A stretch of DNA of 43,693 nt from Paenibacillus terrae (GTDB lineage: Bacteria; Bacillota; Bacilli; Paenibacillales; Paenibacillaceae). A model generated the notes under the pieces. The model had not been told where the DNA came from. It saw only the letters and a list, made by a program, of their open reading frames with translations, and ran no database searches. The position numbers were made by a program, and so were the translations under genes. The DNA lies in assembly GCF_000943545.1 (NCBI RefSeq), contig NZ_JTHP01000056.1, positions 1 through 43,693 on the forward strand. Reading direction: 5' to 3'. Position 1 is the stretch's first letter. Each line of letters opens with the position of its first letter. Below are positions 9,368 through 16,990 of the stretch, in pieces.

Positions 9368-11719
9368 TCAGTTATCCTCACCTTTAATTGCAGCCGCACT
9401 TTTTTCATCGGCTACAGCAGAGCTCCCAACCTTGGAAGTCTCCCTGCTTGAGCTTGGACTCGCAGTGGTATCGGTTTTTGAATCGGTACTCGTTTTCGCT
9501 GTACTGCCTTTTTGGTTAGATGCTACGCCGGTAGTTGAGTCCGGTGTTTCCTCCGGCTTTACTCCGGTCACGGTTTCTTTAGCCGGCTGGAGCGTCACAT
9601 TGACGATCCGCTTGCCACTCACCATTTGTGCCTTTTGCGAGACAACATAACCTTCGCCGCTTACCTGAACGCCCACCTTCATGAGCGTCAACACTTGTAG
9701 CGTGTCACGCAACGAGACGCCTGTAAAATCGGGAATGGTCATGTTGGCACTATCTTCAGTCAGCAAATAAATGCGTTGTCCCGGCTTCATTTTGACGCCT
9801 GCCTCCGGATACTGGCGGACAATTTTGGAGCCTTTGCCGACCGTTTCATAGGCAATCCCCTGTTTGAGCAATGCGTTTTGCGCATCCTTCTTCACCTGAC
9901 CGGTTAATTGTGGCACTGTCGGCAGATTCACCGTTTTCACAGCAGCACTGTCTGATTTACTCGCTTTGGCTCCTGTTTTGGGAACTCCCATATATTGCAG
10001 CGACTGGGATACGATTTTTTTGAACACAGGAGCTGCTGCCGTACCTCCACCTACCGATTTGTTAGGTTCATCCATAACAACCAGGACAGCTATTTTCGGA
10101 TCATTCACGGGTGCAAAGCCGATAAAGGACACGACATCCTTCGAATGGTCATACACTTTGCCCACAACTTTCGTCGCTGTACCTGTTTTACCAGCAACAC
10201 GATACCCATCAATATAAGCAAGACGCCCGGTTCCAATTTCTTGGTCAGACACGACCTGCTCCAGATAGCTGCTGGTCTGTACTGCCGATTCCTGCGAAAT
10301 CACCTGGCGGACTTCCTTCGGTTGAATCGTCTGTACTTCCCCTGTATCCGGGTTCATAATTTCCTTCACCAGATGAGGTTGCATCAGCTTACCGCCGTTA
10401 GCAATGGCCGAGATAGCCGCTACCTGCTGGATTGGCGTTACCTGAACACGTCCGTGTCCATATGCAGCCGTTGCAACTTCGGATTTGTATTGGGTGTGGA
10501 ACGTAATGGCTCCGCTAGACTCACTCGGAAGATCAATCCCTGTTTTCACACCAAATCCGAAGTTGTTAATATATTTCCTCAACCTTTCGCCGCCCAGCTT
10601 ATCCAGCCCCAGATGGACGAAACCGACGTTACTTGAACGCTTGACCCCTTGAAGATAGGTTAACGTTCCCCAATTTCGACTCACGTCACGAATATCCCAT
10701 CCCCCGACTCGGATCATACCAGACTGATAGGTTTCATTTGGATTGAACACCTTTTCCTGAACTGCGGCAGCCAAGGTTACAATCTTAAACGTGGAGCCTG
10801 GCTCATAGATGGACTGAGTTGCATTATTACGGAAATATTCCATTGAAGATGTGCTCCCGTATGTATTGGGATTGAAATTGGGGTAACTTGCCATACCGAG
10901 AACGTCCATCGTTTTGGGATCTGCGGCTACAACCGTCATCGTTTTAGGATTGTATGTTGCAATAGCTTCCTGCATAGCGCCCTCTATATAATACTGAATT
11001 GTGTCATCAATCGTCAGCTTTAAATTCTTACCATTTTGTGCCGGTTCATAGATGCTCTCCGATCCCTGAAGAGGAACTCCCTTTCGATCCCGCTGATAAA
11101 GAAGCTTTCCGGCCGTGCCCGAGAGCTCTTTATTATAATAGGCTTCCAACCCCATGCCTGCTGTACCATCTTTACGGTAATAGCCAAGAACATGAGAAGC
11201 CAGCTTATTTTCCGGATAATAGCGTTTGGATTCCTGAACCGTGTCCACAGCTCCAATCACTTCGTACTTATCCTTTAAATATTCTTTGAACGTATCCACC
11301 TGTGCTTTGAGCTCAGGATCTACCTTCCAACCTCCGTTACGGATCTCGCGGTTTATTAAATATTTACCGTCTTTGTCCTTGGCCGAGAGATGCTTTCTCA
11401 GTTCGTCCTCAGGTGTTTTTAGCAGCTGATGCAGTTTGGCTACGACCTCGTTTTCCAGATCATATTCCTGAATGATGCTCGGGTTGACCACTACCGTATA
11501 AGCAGGGGCATCTGCAGCCAGTACATTTCCCTTGCGATCCGTAATCGTTCCGCGCTTGGGCTGGATCACCTGGTCTCTTTCCACCTGCGTAACTACCTGA
11601 TTATGCCAGTATTCCCCGCTCACGACCTGAATCCAAAATACCTTAAGTAGCAGAACAAGAAAAAAGAGGGTAATACATCCCCCTATCAGCAGTGTGCGAA
11701 GCTTTATTCTTTTGACCAT
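9368..11719 (-). CDS. pbpB: Septal class B penicillin-binding protein 2B with two PASTA domains
   Basis: This is the essential division transpeptidase that crosslinks septal peptidoglycan with FtsW and the FtsL/DivIC/DivIB complex. It has 783 residues. A membrane anchor lies at about 8-30, then the pedestal domain. Catalytic motifs are STFK with Ser309, SSN at 362-364 and KTGTA from 511. Two PASTA domains follow, about 598-656 (VPQLTGQVKKDAQNAL) and 658-712 (IPDFTGVSLRDTLQVL). The last 70 or so residues are a Ser/Thr/Lys-rich, probably unstructured tail (KTSTDSKTDTTASPSSS), which accounts for much of the excess over the roughly 715 residues I recall for B. subtilis PBP2B. It lies between ftsL and spoVD. 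A 64-base gap containing a perfect hairpin separates it from ftsL. Confidence 0.94.
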   Translation of the reverse strand: MVKRIKLRTLLIGGCITLFFLVLLLKVFWIQVVSGEYWHNQVVTQVERDQVIQPKRGTITDRKGNVLAADAPAYTVVVNPSIIQEYDLENEVVAKLHQLLKTPEDELRKHLSAKDKDGKYLINREIRNGGWKVDPELKAQVDTFKEYLKDKYEVIGAVDTVQESKRYYPENKLASHVLGYYRKDGTAGMGLEAYYNKELSGTAGKLLYQRDRKGVPLQGSESIYEPAQNGKNLKLTIDDTIQYYIEGAMQEAIATYNPKTMTVVAADPKTMDVLGMASYPNFNPNTYGSTSSMEYFRNNATQSIYEPGSTFKIVTLAAAVQEKVFNPNETYQSGMIRVGGWDIRDVSRNWGTLTYLQGVKRSSNVGFVHLGLDKLGGERLRKYINNFGFGVKTGIDLPSESSGAITFHTQYKSEVATAAYGHGRVQVTPIQQVAAISAIANGGKLMQPHLVKEIMNPDTGEVQTIQPKEVRQVISQESAVQTSSYLEQVVSDQEIGTGRLAYIDGYRVAGKTGTATKVVGKVYDHSKDVVSFIGFAPVNDPKIAVLVVMDEPNKSVGGGTAAAPVFKKIVSQSLQYMGVPKTGAKASKSDSAAVKTVNLPTVPQLTGQVKKDAQNALLKQGIAYETVGKGSKIVRQYPEAGVKMKPGQRIYLLTEDSANMTIPDFTGVSLRDTLQVLTLMKVGVQVSGEGYVVSQKAQMVSGKRIVNVTLQPAKETVTGVKPEETPDSTTGVASNQKGSTAKTSTDSKTDTTASPSSSRETSKVGSSAVADEKSAAAIKGEDN

Positions 11720-11752
11720 AGCTCAAACCTCTCTGCGAAAAAATGTACGTCA

Positions 11753-11775
11753 GAGCATAGCTTGATGCTATGCTC
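11753..11775 (-). other. Perfect 9-bp hairpin between ftsL and pbpB
   Basis: The inverted repeat GAGCATAGC / GCTATGCTC has nine paired bases and a five-base loop, in the short gap between the ftsL stop and the pbpB start. On the transcribed minus strand it is followed by TGACGTACATTTTTT, so the T-run begins about nine bases after the stem. It is therefore not a textbook terminator. It could act as a weak attenuator, an RNA-processing or stability element, or a structure setting the ftsL:pbpB expression ratio. Confidence 0.6.
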
Positions 11776-11783
11776 CCAACAAA

Positions 11784-12164
11784 CTATTTGGCAGCCTGCT
11801 TTTCCACACGAATGGGCTCTCTTGTCGGCTCGATATATCCCTGTTCCTTTGCTGTAGGTACAATCTGATTTTCCATCCGTTCTTTCTGAATTTTCAGTTG
11901 GGCGATATTGGTCTGTAATTTGGAAATGTCCTTGCTCGCTGTATTAATCGAATAATTGATTTGATAAATGTGCGCGTACCTGCCAATCAGCATACCAGCA
12001 ATGACAATGCACGTTACAAGTGTCAAAAGATACAGCAGCTTTTCTCGAATCGGCAGCTCTCTGCGGCGTGTAACGACTTTGGTGGTTTCACGATACCGTT
12101 GTTGCTGAACCTGTTCCTGACGGGCTCTTTCTTTTACAGCCAAATTACCGCGTGTATAAGCCAT
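11784..12164 (-). CDS. ftsL: Cell division protein FtsL
   Basis: This is a small bitopic division protein of 126 residues. A basic, Gln/Arg-rich cytoplasmic N-terminus (about 1-42) precedes one membrane segment (about 44-64, LLYLLTLVTCIVIAGMLIG). An extracellular coiled-coil-like region of about 60 residues follows (ASKDISKLQTNIAQLKIQKERMENQI). FtsL proteins are poorly conserved in sequence, so the name rests on this topology and on the position between rsmH and pbpB, the invariant place of ftsL in Bacillota. It probably forms a complex with DivIC and DivIB at the septum and links to PBP2B. The start ATG follows an AAGGAGAGG site. Confidence 0.9.
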   Translation of the reverse strand: MAYTRGNLAVKERARQEQVQQQRYRETTKVVTRRRELPIREKLLYLLTLVTCIVIAGMLIGRYAHIYQINYSINTASKDISKLQTNIAQLKIQKERMENQIVPTAKEQGYIEPTREPIRVEKQAAK

Positions 12165-12188
12165 GTCGCCTCTCCTTCTCCATTAAAT

Positions 12189-13139
12189 TTACAATTTCTC
12201 GGCAACTCTCAGCTTGGCTGACCGGGACCGTGGATTAAGCTCCAATTCCTGCTCTGACGCCACAATCGGCTTACGATTCACCAGCTTCAGATCGCCTATC
12301 ATTTTGTCCTCCAAAATAGGCAAATCAGATGGATAGATGCTTCTCGCCAAATACTCCTTGAAAATATGCTTGCATATCCGATCCTCCAGAGAATGGAACG
12401 TAATGACCGAAATTCTGCCCCCTGGAGCCAGGCATTTTACTGCCTGATGCAAAGTATCTTCCAGTGCACCCAACTCATCGTTTACAGCGATCCGCAAAGC
12501 CTGAAAGCTGCGTTTGGCTGGATGTCCCCCGGTTCTGCGTGCCGCAGCCGGAATTCCTTCTTTGATAATATCGACAAGTTCCCCTGTTGTGTGAATAGGC
12601 TTGTTCTTTCGACGTTCAACCATAATCTTCGCGATCCGGCGTGAAAACTTCTCTTCTCCGTAGTGAAACAAAATACGCGCAATCTCTGCTTCTGGCCATT
12701 CATTGACAATCTCGTAAGCCGTCAGCGAGCTACTCTGATCCATCCGCATATCAAGCGGCGCATCATGATTGTAGCTGAATCCCCGCTCCCCCTCATCGAA
12801 CTGGGGCGAGGACACACCCAGATCGAACAAAATACCCTGGACCTGCGGGACGCCGTCTTTTTCGGGCAATCCCAGTTCGGCCAGCCTGTCCTGCAAGTGG
12901 CGAAAGTTGGATTTCACCAATGAAATCTTTCCTTCGTAGGCCGACAGCTTCTCGCGCGCATTGTTCAATGCCCAGTCATCCTGATCAAAGGCAATCAGCC
13001 TTCCCTCAGGGCCAAGCTGTGACGCAATGACAGAACTGTGTCCTGCCCCTCCCAACGTGCAGTCCACATAGATCCCGTCCTGCCTGATGTTTAGTGCCTG
13101 TGTTGCTTCTTCCTTGAGTACGGTAATGTGGTGAAACAA
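12189..13139 (-). CDS. rsmH: 16S rRNA (cytosine1402-N4)-methyltransferase RsmH (MraW)
   Basis: RsmH is a SAM-dependent enzyme that N4-methylates C1402 in the ribosomal P site. It has 316 residues and opens MFHHITVLKEEATQAL. The SAM-binding motif is VDCTLGGAGHSSVI. Further signatures are ILFDLGVSSPQFDEGERGFSY, PLDMRMDQ, TGGHPAKRSFQALRIAVNDEL and the C-terminal NPRSRSAKLRVAEKL. The start codon is TTG at 13139, eight bases after AGGAGG. The 17-base gap to mraZ, holding that site, indicates one transcript. Confidence 0.97.
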   Translation of the reverse strand: MFHHITVLKEEATQALNIRQDGIYVDCTLGGAGHSSVIASQLGPEGRLIAFDQDDWALNNAREKLSAYEGKISLVKSNFRHLQDRLAELGLPEKDGVPQVQGILFDLGVSSPQFDEGERGFSYNHDAPLDMRMDQSSSLTAYEIVNEWPEAEIARILFHYGEEKFSRRIAKIMVERRKNKPIHTTGELVDIIKEGIPAAARRTGGHPAKRSFQALRIAVNDELGALEDTLHQAVKCLAPGGRISVITFHSLEDRICKHIFKEYLARSIYPSDLPILEDKMIGDLKLVNRKPIVASEQELELNPRSRSAKLRVAEKL

Positions 13140-13156
13140 ACGGCTGACCTCCTAAA

Positions 13157-13594
13157 TTACAATTCAAAGTTGGAATCAACCAATTTCTCAGCAATGTCGT
13201 TAAATGCTTCTTCTGATTGGCTGAAATATTGCTCCCAAGTGTGCTTGTTCCAAATCTCTACCCGGGCGGACACTCCCAATACGACGCACTCTTTGGTAAG
13301 CTTGGCGTATTCGCACAAATTCCCCGGTAAATTTACCCTGCCCTGTTTGTCCAATTCGCATTCAGTCGCCCCCGAGAAAAAAAACCGGGTAAACGCCCGC
13401 GCATCGGCCTTCATCAAAGGCAGTGCTTTAAGTTTTTTCTCCATGACAGCCCACTCATCCATGGGATACACGAAGAGGCATTGGTCCAGCCCGCGGGTAA
13501 CCACGAACGAGGCACCGAGAAGTTCACGAAACTTGGCCGGAACAGTAAGCCGTCCCTTCTCATCAATGCTATGTTGGAACTCCCCCATAAACAT
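13157..13594 (-). CDS. mraZ: Transcriptional regulator MraZ
   Basis: MraZ is a DNA-binding protein of the AbrB-like double-psi-barrel fold that controls its own dcw operon. I chose the ATG at 13594 (MFMGEFQHSIDEKGR), which matches the family N-terminus and sits eight bases after AAGGGGTGA; an in-frame GTG four codons upstream is less likely. The 145-residue length is standard. The duplicated fold shows twice, as DEKGRLTVPAKFRE and DKQGRVNLPGNLCEYAKLTKECVVLG. Tandem AAAGTGGG boxes 28-45 bases upstream are a probable operator for MraZ itself. Confidence 0.96.
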   Translation of the reverse strand: MFMGEFQHSIDEKGRLTVPAKFRELLGASFVVTRGLDQCLFVYPMDEWAVMEKKLKALPLMKADARAFTRFFFSGATECELDKQGRVNLPGNLCEYAKLTKECVVLGVSARVEIWNKHTWEQYFSQSEEAFNDIAEKLVDSNFEL

Positions 13595-13621
13595 TGGTTT
13601 CGTCACCCCTTACCCCATTCT

Positions 13622-13647
13622 CCCACTTTGGCCCACTTTCCACCACC
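13622..13647 (-). promoter_or_regulatory. Probable MraZ operator: two AAAGTGGG boxes plus a partial third
   Basis: On the minus strand the sequence AAAGTGGG occurs at 13632-13639 and again at 13622-13629. A degenerate third unit (GGTGG, 13643-13647) keeps the same ten-base register, with the TGG at 13645, 13635 and 13625. Published MraZ sites are tandem TGGG- or AAAGTG-type repeats just upstream of mraZ, as I recall for E. coli and Mollicutes. The position, one helical turn per repeat and immediately before the gene, suggests autoregulation. Confidence 0.7.
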
Positions 13648-13652
13648 TAAGC

Positions 13653-13680
13653 ATAATAGATTCGCTTTAAAAAATCAAAG
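13653..13680 (-). promoter_or_regulatory. Candidate mraZ/dcw promoter
   Basis: The minus strand has TATTAT at 13653-13658, a good -10. A poor -35 candidate (CTTTGA, 13675-13680) lies 16 bases upstream. The MraZ boxes lie just downstream, where a bound repressor would block initiation. The match at -35 is weak, so this is tentative. Confidence 0.4.
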
Positions 13681-13926
13681 ACCTTCTTTACATTTCCAAA
13701 AAGTGATAAACGACAAATCCATACGGTGATGTCTGTTATTGTTGCCACGTATCATAACACGCCAAAAAGCCCCTTATTCCATGAAGACGAACTCCCGACA
13801 ATATGCATCAGGCTTCGAAACAACATGAAAATAAAGGGCTTAGTCCATTCATCATCAACCTATACAGACACCTGTGTTACACGTTAAAACCTTTGAACCC
13901 GGGCATCGTGATCGGCAATGCTCAAG
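13681..13926. other. Intergenic between ahcY end and the mraZ promoter, no gene seen
   Basis: Apart from the mraZ control region and a long imperfect hairpin at 13767-13841, I see no conserved element here. The open frames are short, lack ribosome sites and read through the hairpin, so I do not call a gene. Confidence 0.5.
13764..13841 (-). terminator. Possible ahcY terminator (long-loop hairpin)
   Basis: AAGCCCCTTAT at 13767-13777 pairs with ATAAAGGGCTT at 13831-13841 with one mismatch, enclosing a loop of about 50 bases. On the minus strand the stem is followed by TTTTTGG. It lies 85 bases past the ahcY stop. The long loop makes it weaker evidence than the other terminators here. If real, it separates bshC-ahcY from the dcw operon. 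Confidence 0.35.
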
Positions 13927-15192
13927 TTATGCATTCCAGCTATCCAGATAGACCTTTTGGTCCTCTGTTAAAGAATCAATCTTGATTCCCAGGCTATCCA
14001 GCTTGAAGCGGGCTACCTGCTCATCAATTTCATAAGGTACATTAATTACGGCTTTGCCCAGCTCATTATAACGATCGTTCACATATTTCAAGCCAAGCGC
14101 CTGAAGTGCAAACGTGGTATCCATGATTTCCGCAGGATGACCATCCGCCGCAGCCAAATTCACGAGGCGTCCTTCTGCCAGCAAATACATTTTACGTCCA
14201 TCCTTGAAGCGGTACTCCTCAATGTTGCGACGCACCGTCCGAATGGATTCGGAACGTTTGGCAAGCTCAGGCTTACTAACCTCCACATCAAAATGCCCCG
14301 CATTGCACAGCACAGCCCCGTCCTTCATGACATCAAAGTGCTCTCCGGTAATTACAGCTTTGTTGCCAGTCACCGTAATGAAGAAGTCACCCAACTTGGC
14401 TGCTTCCACCATAGGCAACACATGGAAACCATCCATATGCGCTTCTACTGCCTTGATAGGATCAACTTCGGTTACGACCACGTTGGCTCCCAGCCCTTTC
14501 GCACGCATCGCAACCCCTTTACCACACCAGCCATAACCCACCACTACGACCGTGCTGCCTGCCACAACCAGATTGGTTGTGCGAATAATGCCGTCGAATG
14601 CTGACTGTCCAGTACCATAACGATTGTCGAACAAATATTTGCAGTAAGCATCATTAACGGCCACCATAGGGAAGTGGAGTTGACCCTCTTTTTCGAGCGC
14701 CTTCAAGCGAATAATCCCGGTAGTCGTTTCCTCCGCCCCACCACGGATGGTAGAAATCAGATCAGGGCGTTCGGATTGCAAGAGAGTAACCAGGTCGCCC
14801 CCGTCATCAATAATAAGGTCCGGCTTTGTTTCCAGCGCCTTAATTTGCAAGCTTTTAAACTCAGCAGGGTCCGGATTGTATTTAGCCAAAACCGTAACTC
14901 CATCTTCAACCAACGCTGCGCAAACATCATCTTGAGTGGACAACGGATTACTACCCGTAATTGTAACCTCAGCCCCGCCCGCTTGTACTACTTTAGCCAG
15001 GTAGGCCGTTTTGGCCTCCAGATGCAGACAGATGGTTACCTTCAGACCCTTAAAAGGCTGCTCCTGCTCGAACTGTTGACGTATACGGTTCAATACCGGC
15101 ATATGGGCTTCCACCCAATCAATTTTCAGATGACCCTCAGGCGCCAGTTTAAGATCGTGAACGATGCTGTTTTGCAAAGAATGGGAAGTCAT
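13927..15192 (-). CDS. ahcY: Adenosylhomocysteinase (S-adenosylhomocysteine hydrolase)
   Basis: This NAD-dependent cytosolic enzyme splits S-adenosylhomocysteine into adenosine and homocysteine, which removes product inhibition of methyltransferases. It has 421 residues, the length of the shorter bacterial class. Signatures are HLEAKTAYLAKVVQAGGAEV, the DDGGDLV segment, GGAEETTTGIIRL, and the NAD-binding loop VVVVGYGWCGKGVAMRAKG (about 205-235). The C-terminus contains RLVNLAAADGHPAEIMD. A clear AAGGAGG site precedes the ATG. It follows bshC by 44 bases and has no obvious promoter of its own, so it is probably expressed from the bshC promoter. Confidence 0.96.
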   Translation of the reverse strand: MTSHSLQNSIVHDLKLAPEGHLKIDWVEAHMPVLNRIRQQFEQEQPFKGLKVTICLHLEAKTAYLAKVVQAGGAEVTITGSNPLSTQDDVCAALVEDGVTVLAKYNPDPAEFKSLQIKALETKPDLIIDDGGDLVTLLQSERPDLISTIRGGAEETTTGIIRLKALEKEGQLHFPMVAVNDAYCKYLFDNRYGTGQSAFDGIIRTTNLVVAGSTVVVVGYGWCGKGVAMRAKGLGANVVVTEVDPIKAVEAHMDGFHVLPMVEAAKLGDFFITVTGNKAVITGEHFDVMKDGAVLCNAGHFDVEVSKPELAKRSESIRTVRRNIEEYRFKDGRKMYLLAEGRLVNLAAADGHPAEIMDTTFALQALGLKYVNDRYNELGKAVINVPYEIDEQVARFKLDSLGIKIDSLTEDQKVYLDSWNA

Positions 15193-15236
15193 ATTTGTTC
15201 CTCCTTCATATTGGTTGTAGCTGTTAACATGCTAAA

Positions 15237-16868
15237 TCATACATAAATGACACGATGCATACCCGTCAGATCGGTCGGCACATCCATAATCATATCGATC
15301 AGGCTGCGGCCGTAACGGTTTAGAAAATGATAGATCGTATACACCCGTTCCTGCGGCTGTCCGAACGGAAAAAGTGACCACTCGATGCGATCCCATTGAC
15401 GAAGCGCTGTTTCATTTTGCCGGAACAGTGCCTCCTGAACTTTTGCTTCCAGATAGGCAATCTGCTCCAGAATCTTCTCACGATTGGTTTCCCCAATCCG
15501 AAGCAAACCTTTTTCAATCAAGCCTGACTGCTGTATCAGTGGTTCGTACATACGGACAAAAGCTTCCTTGGCCCCGACAAACTGCTCCTGCATTCCAAGT
15601 TGATCGTGGGTGACAATCCATTGCTTTTTCCGTTCCTCAAGCCCGTCTCTAACTTCTCCAAAGCTCAATTCGTACTTAAGCATATGCTTTTCCACACCTG
15701 GCTCCACCAACGTAAAGGACATCCGTGGCAGCAGTAATGGCATCTGCATCCCCAGTACGCCGAAAGCGTCGCGTGTAATCGCCCAGTAGGCAATTTCTCC
15801 CAAACCCAGCACAGAGGCCAGCACTGGAAACAGTGAGTCCTGCATAAGAGGGCGAGTTAGGACATTGTTACTAAAACGTTCCGGATGCCTGTCTGTCTCT
15901 TCGAGCAGTTCTTCGACTGTAAATGCTACCTGACCGCGGCGATCCGTGAATAGACCATCTTGCTTGAACAGCAGCAAGCGTTCTTCTTCATGGATATAAA
16001 AGAGATTGGCGCCGCCTTCATTCACATCTGCTTGCAAATGATAGCCATAATCTACAATCCGTGCAGCAGTCGCGTGGTAAGCTTGCTCCAGCTCATCATT
16101 GTGTTGAACCAACCGACGGAAAACGGATGTCTCCAGCTTGCGCAGCAAAGGATCAGCTGAATCCAGCAGCACTAATCCGTAGGCACCGAAAAGAAGTCCC
16201 AGCAACTTGGCGAAGCCTTCACCTAATCCGTAAGAATCATTGAAACCATGCTTAATCATGCGTAAAATATCAGCCTTATGCTCTGAGTCAGGCAAGCTTT
16301 GCTCTATATCAGCCATAGCTTGCTTCCACTCTGCGACATCGACCTTAATCGCACTAACCGAAGAACGACGTTCCGGCTGCTTATTCAGCTTGATTTTGAC
16401 TGCTTGCGGGTCATTCGCCATTACATATGTATGATTGACCTCATCCCAGTCATGATCCTCACCGGCAATCCAGAAAACGGGAATAACTGGACGCCCCAGC
16501 CGTTCCTCCGCTTCCTTGGCCGCCTTAATAATCGTAGCAGCTTTGTAAACGACCAGCATCGGGCCTGTGAACAGTCCACTTTGCTGCCCGCCAGCCACCA
16601 CCAGAGCGTCTGGCTGCTCCAGCCGATCCAATGAAGCACGAACTGCCTTGTGTGCATTGTATTGCTCATTGTATATACGGAGACATGCTACGACATCCTT
16701 GCGGTTTAATCGCAGATGCTCCGTCTCATCCAGCCGCTTCGCTCGTTGGGCATAAGCATCGGCATGCAGAACATCATATTCATACAAATCGCGTGCGCGT
16801 CCTGTACCCTGTATGTAATCTTCTGCCAAAGCCGACCCTCCGCGAAGCTCTTCCGGAATTATTCTCAT
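15237..16868 (-). CDS. bshC: Bacillithiol biosynthesis cysteine-adding enzyme BshC
   Basis: BshC is the proposed last enzyme of bacillithiol synthesis, adding cysteine to GlcN-malate. The start is the ATG at 16868 (MRIIPEELRGGSALAEDYI), preceded by AGGAGG; upstream in-frame codons lack a site. Length is about 543 residues, normal. Family segments include VVAGGQQSGLFTGPMLVVYKAATII and PVFWIAGEDHDWDEVNHTYV in the nucleotide-binding-like core, QDSLFPVLASVLGLGEIAYW, and the C-terminal coiled-coil helices. Its neighbourhood upstream of mraZ matches other Bacilli, except that ahcY lies between. A consensus sigma-A promoter sits upstream. Confidence 0.95.
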   Translation of the reverse strand: MRIIPEELRGGSALAEDYIQGTGRARDLYEYDVLHADAYAQRAKRLDETEHLRLNRKDVVACLRIYNEQYNAHKAVRASLDRLEQPDALVVAGGQQSGLFTGPMLVVYKAATIIKAAKEAEERLGRPVIPVFWIAGEDHDWDEVNHTYVMANDPQAVKIKLNKQPERRSSVSAIKVDVAEWKQAMADIEQSLPDSEHKADILRMIKHGFNDSYGLGEGFAKLLGLLFGAYGLVLLDSADPLLRKLETSVFRRLVQHNDELEQAYHATAARIVDYGYHLQADVNEGGANLFYIHEEERLLLFKQDGLFTDRRGQVAFTVEELLEETDRHPERFSNNVLTRPLMQDSLFPVLASVLGLGEIAYWAITRDAFGVLGMQMPLLLPRMSFTLVEPGVEKHMLKYELSFGEVRDGLEERKKQWIVTHDQLGMQEQFVGAKEAFVRMYEPLIQQSGLIEKGLLRIGETNREKILEQIAYLEAKVQEALFRQNETALRQWDRIEWSLFPFGQPQERVYTIYHFLNRYGRSLIDMIMDVPTDLTGMHRVIYV

Positions 16869-16906
16869 GGGTCTGCCTCCTGTCTCCACCAAAACCTTAC
16901 TGCTTG

Positions 16907-16935
16907 ATTGTACCGAAAGCCCTTGTCCGCGTCAA
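16907..16935 (-). promoter_or_regulatory. Sigma-A promoter of bshC-ahcY
   Basis: On the minus strand TTGACG (16930-16935) and TACAAT (16907-16912) are separated by exactly 17 bases. Each differs from consensus at one position. Transcription would start about 30 bases before the bshC ATG, immediately after the opp terminator. Confidence 0.75.
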
Positions 16936-16943
16936 AGCTTCCC

Positions 16944-16975
16944 ACAAAAAAAACCGCCGAGCAAACTCGGCGGTT
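16944..16975 (-). terminator. Rho-independent terminator of the opp operon
   Basis: AACCGCCGAG and CTCGGCGGTT form a perfect ten-base stem with a four-base loop. On the minus strand a run of eight T residues follows immediately. It begins 15 bases after the oppF stop and is the strongest terminator in the window. Confidence 0.95.
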
Positions 16976-16990
16976 GGTAGAAAAGCAACA

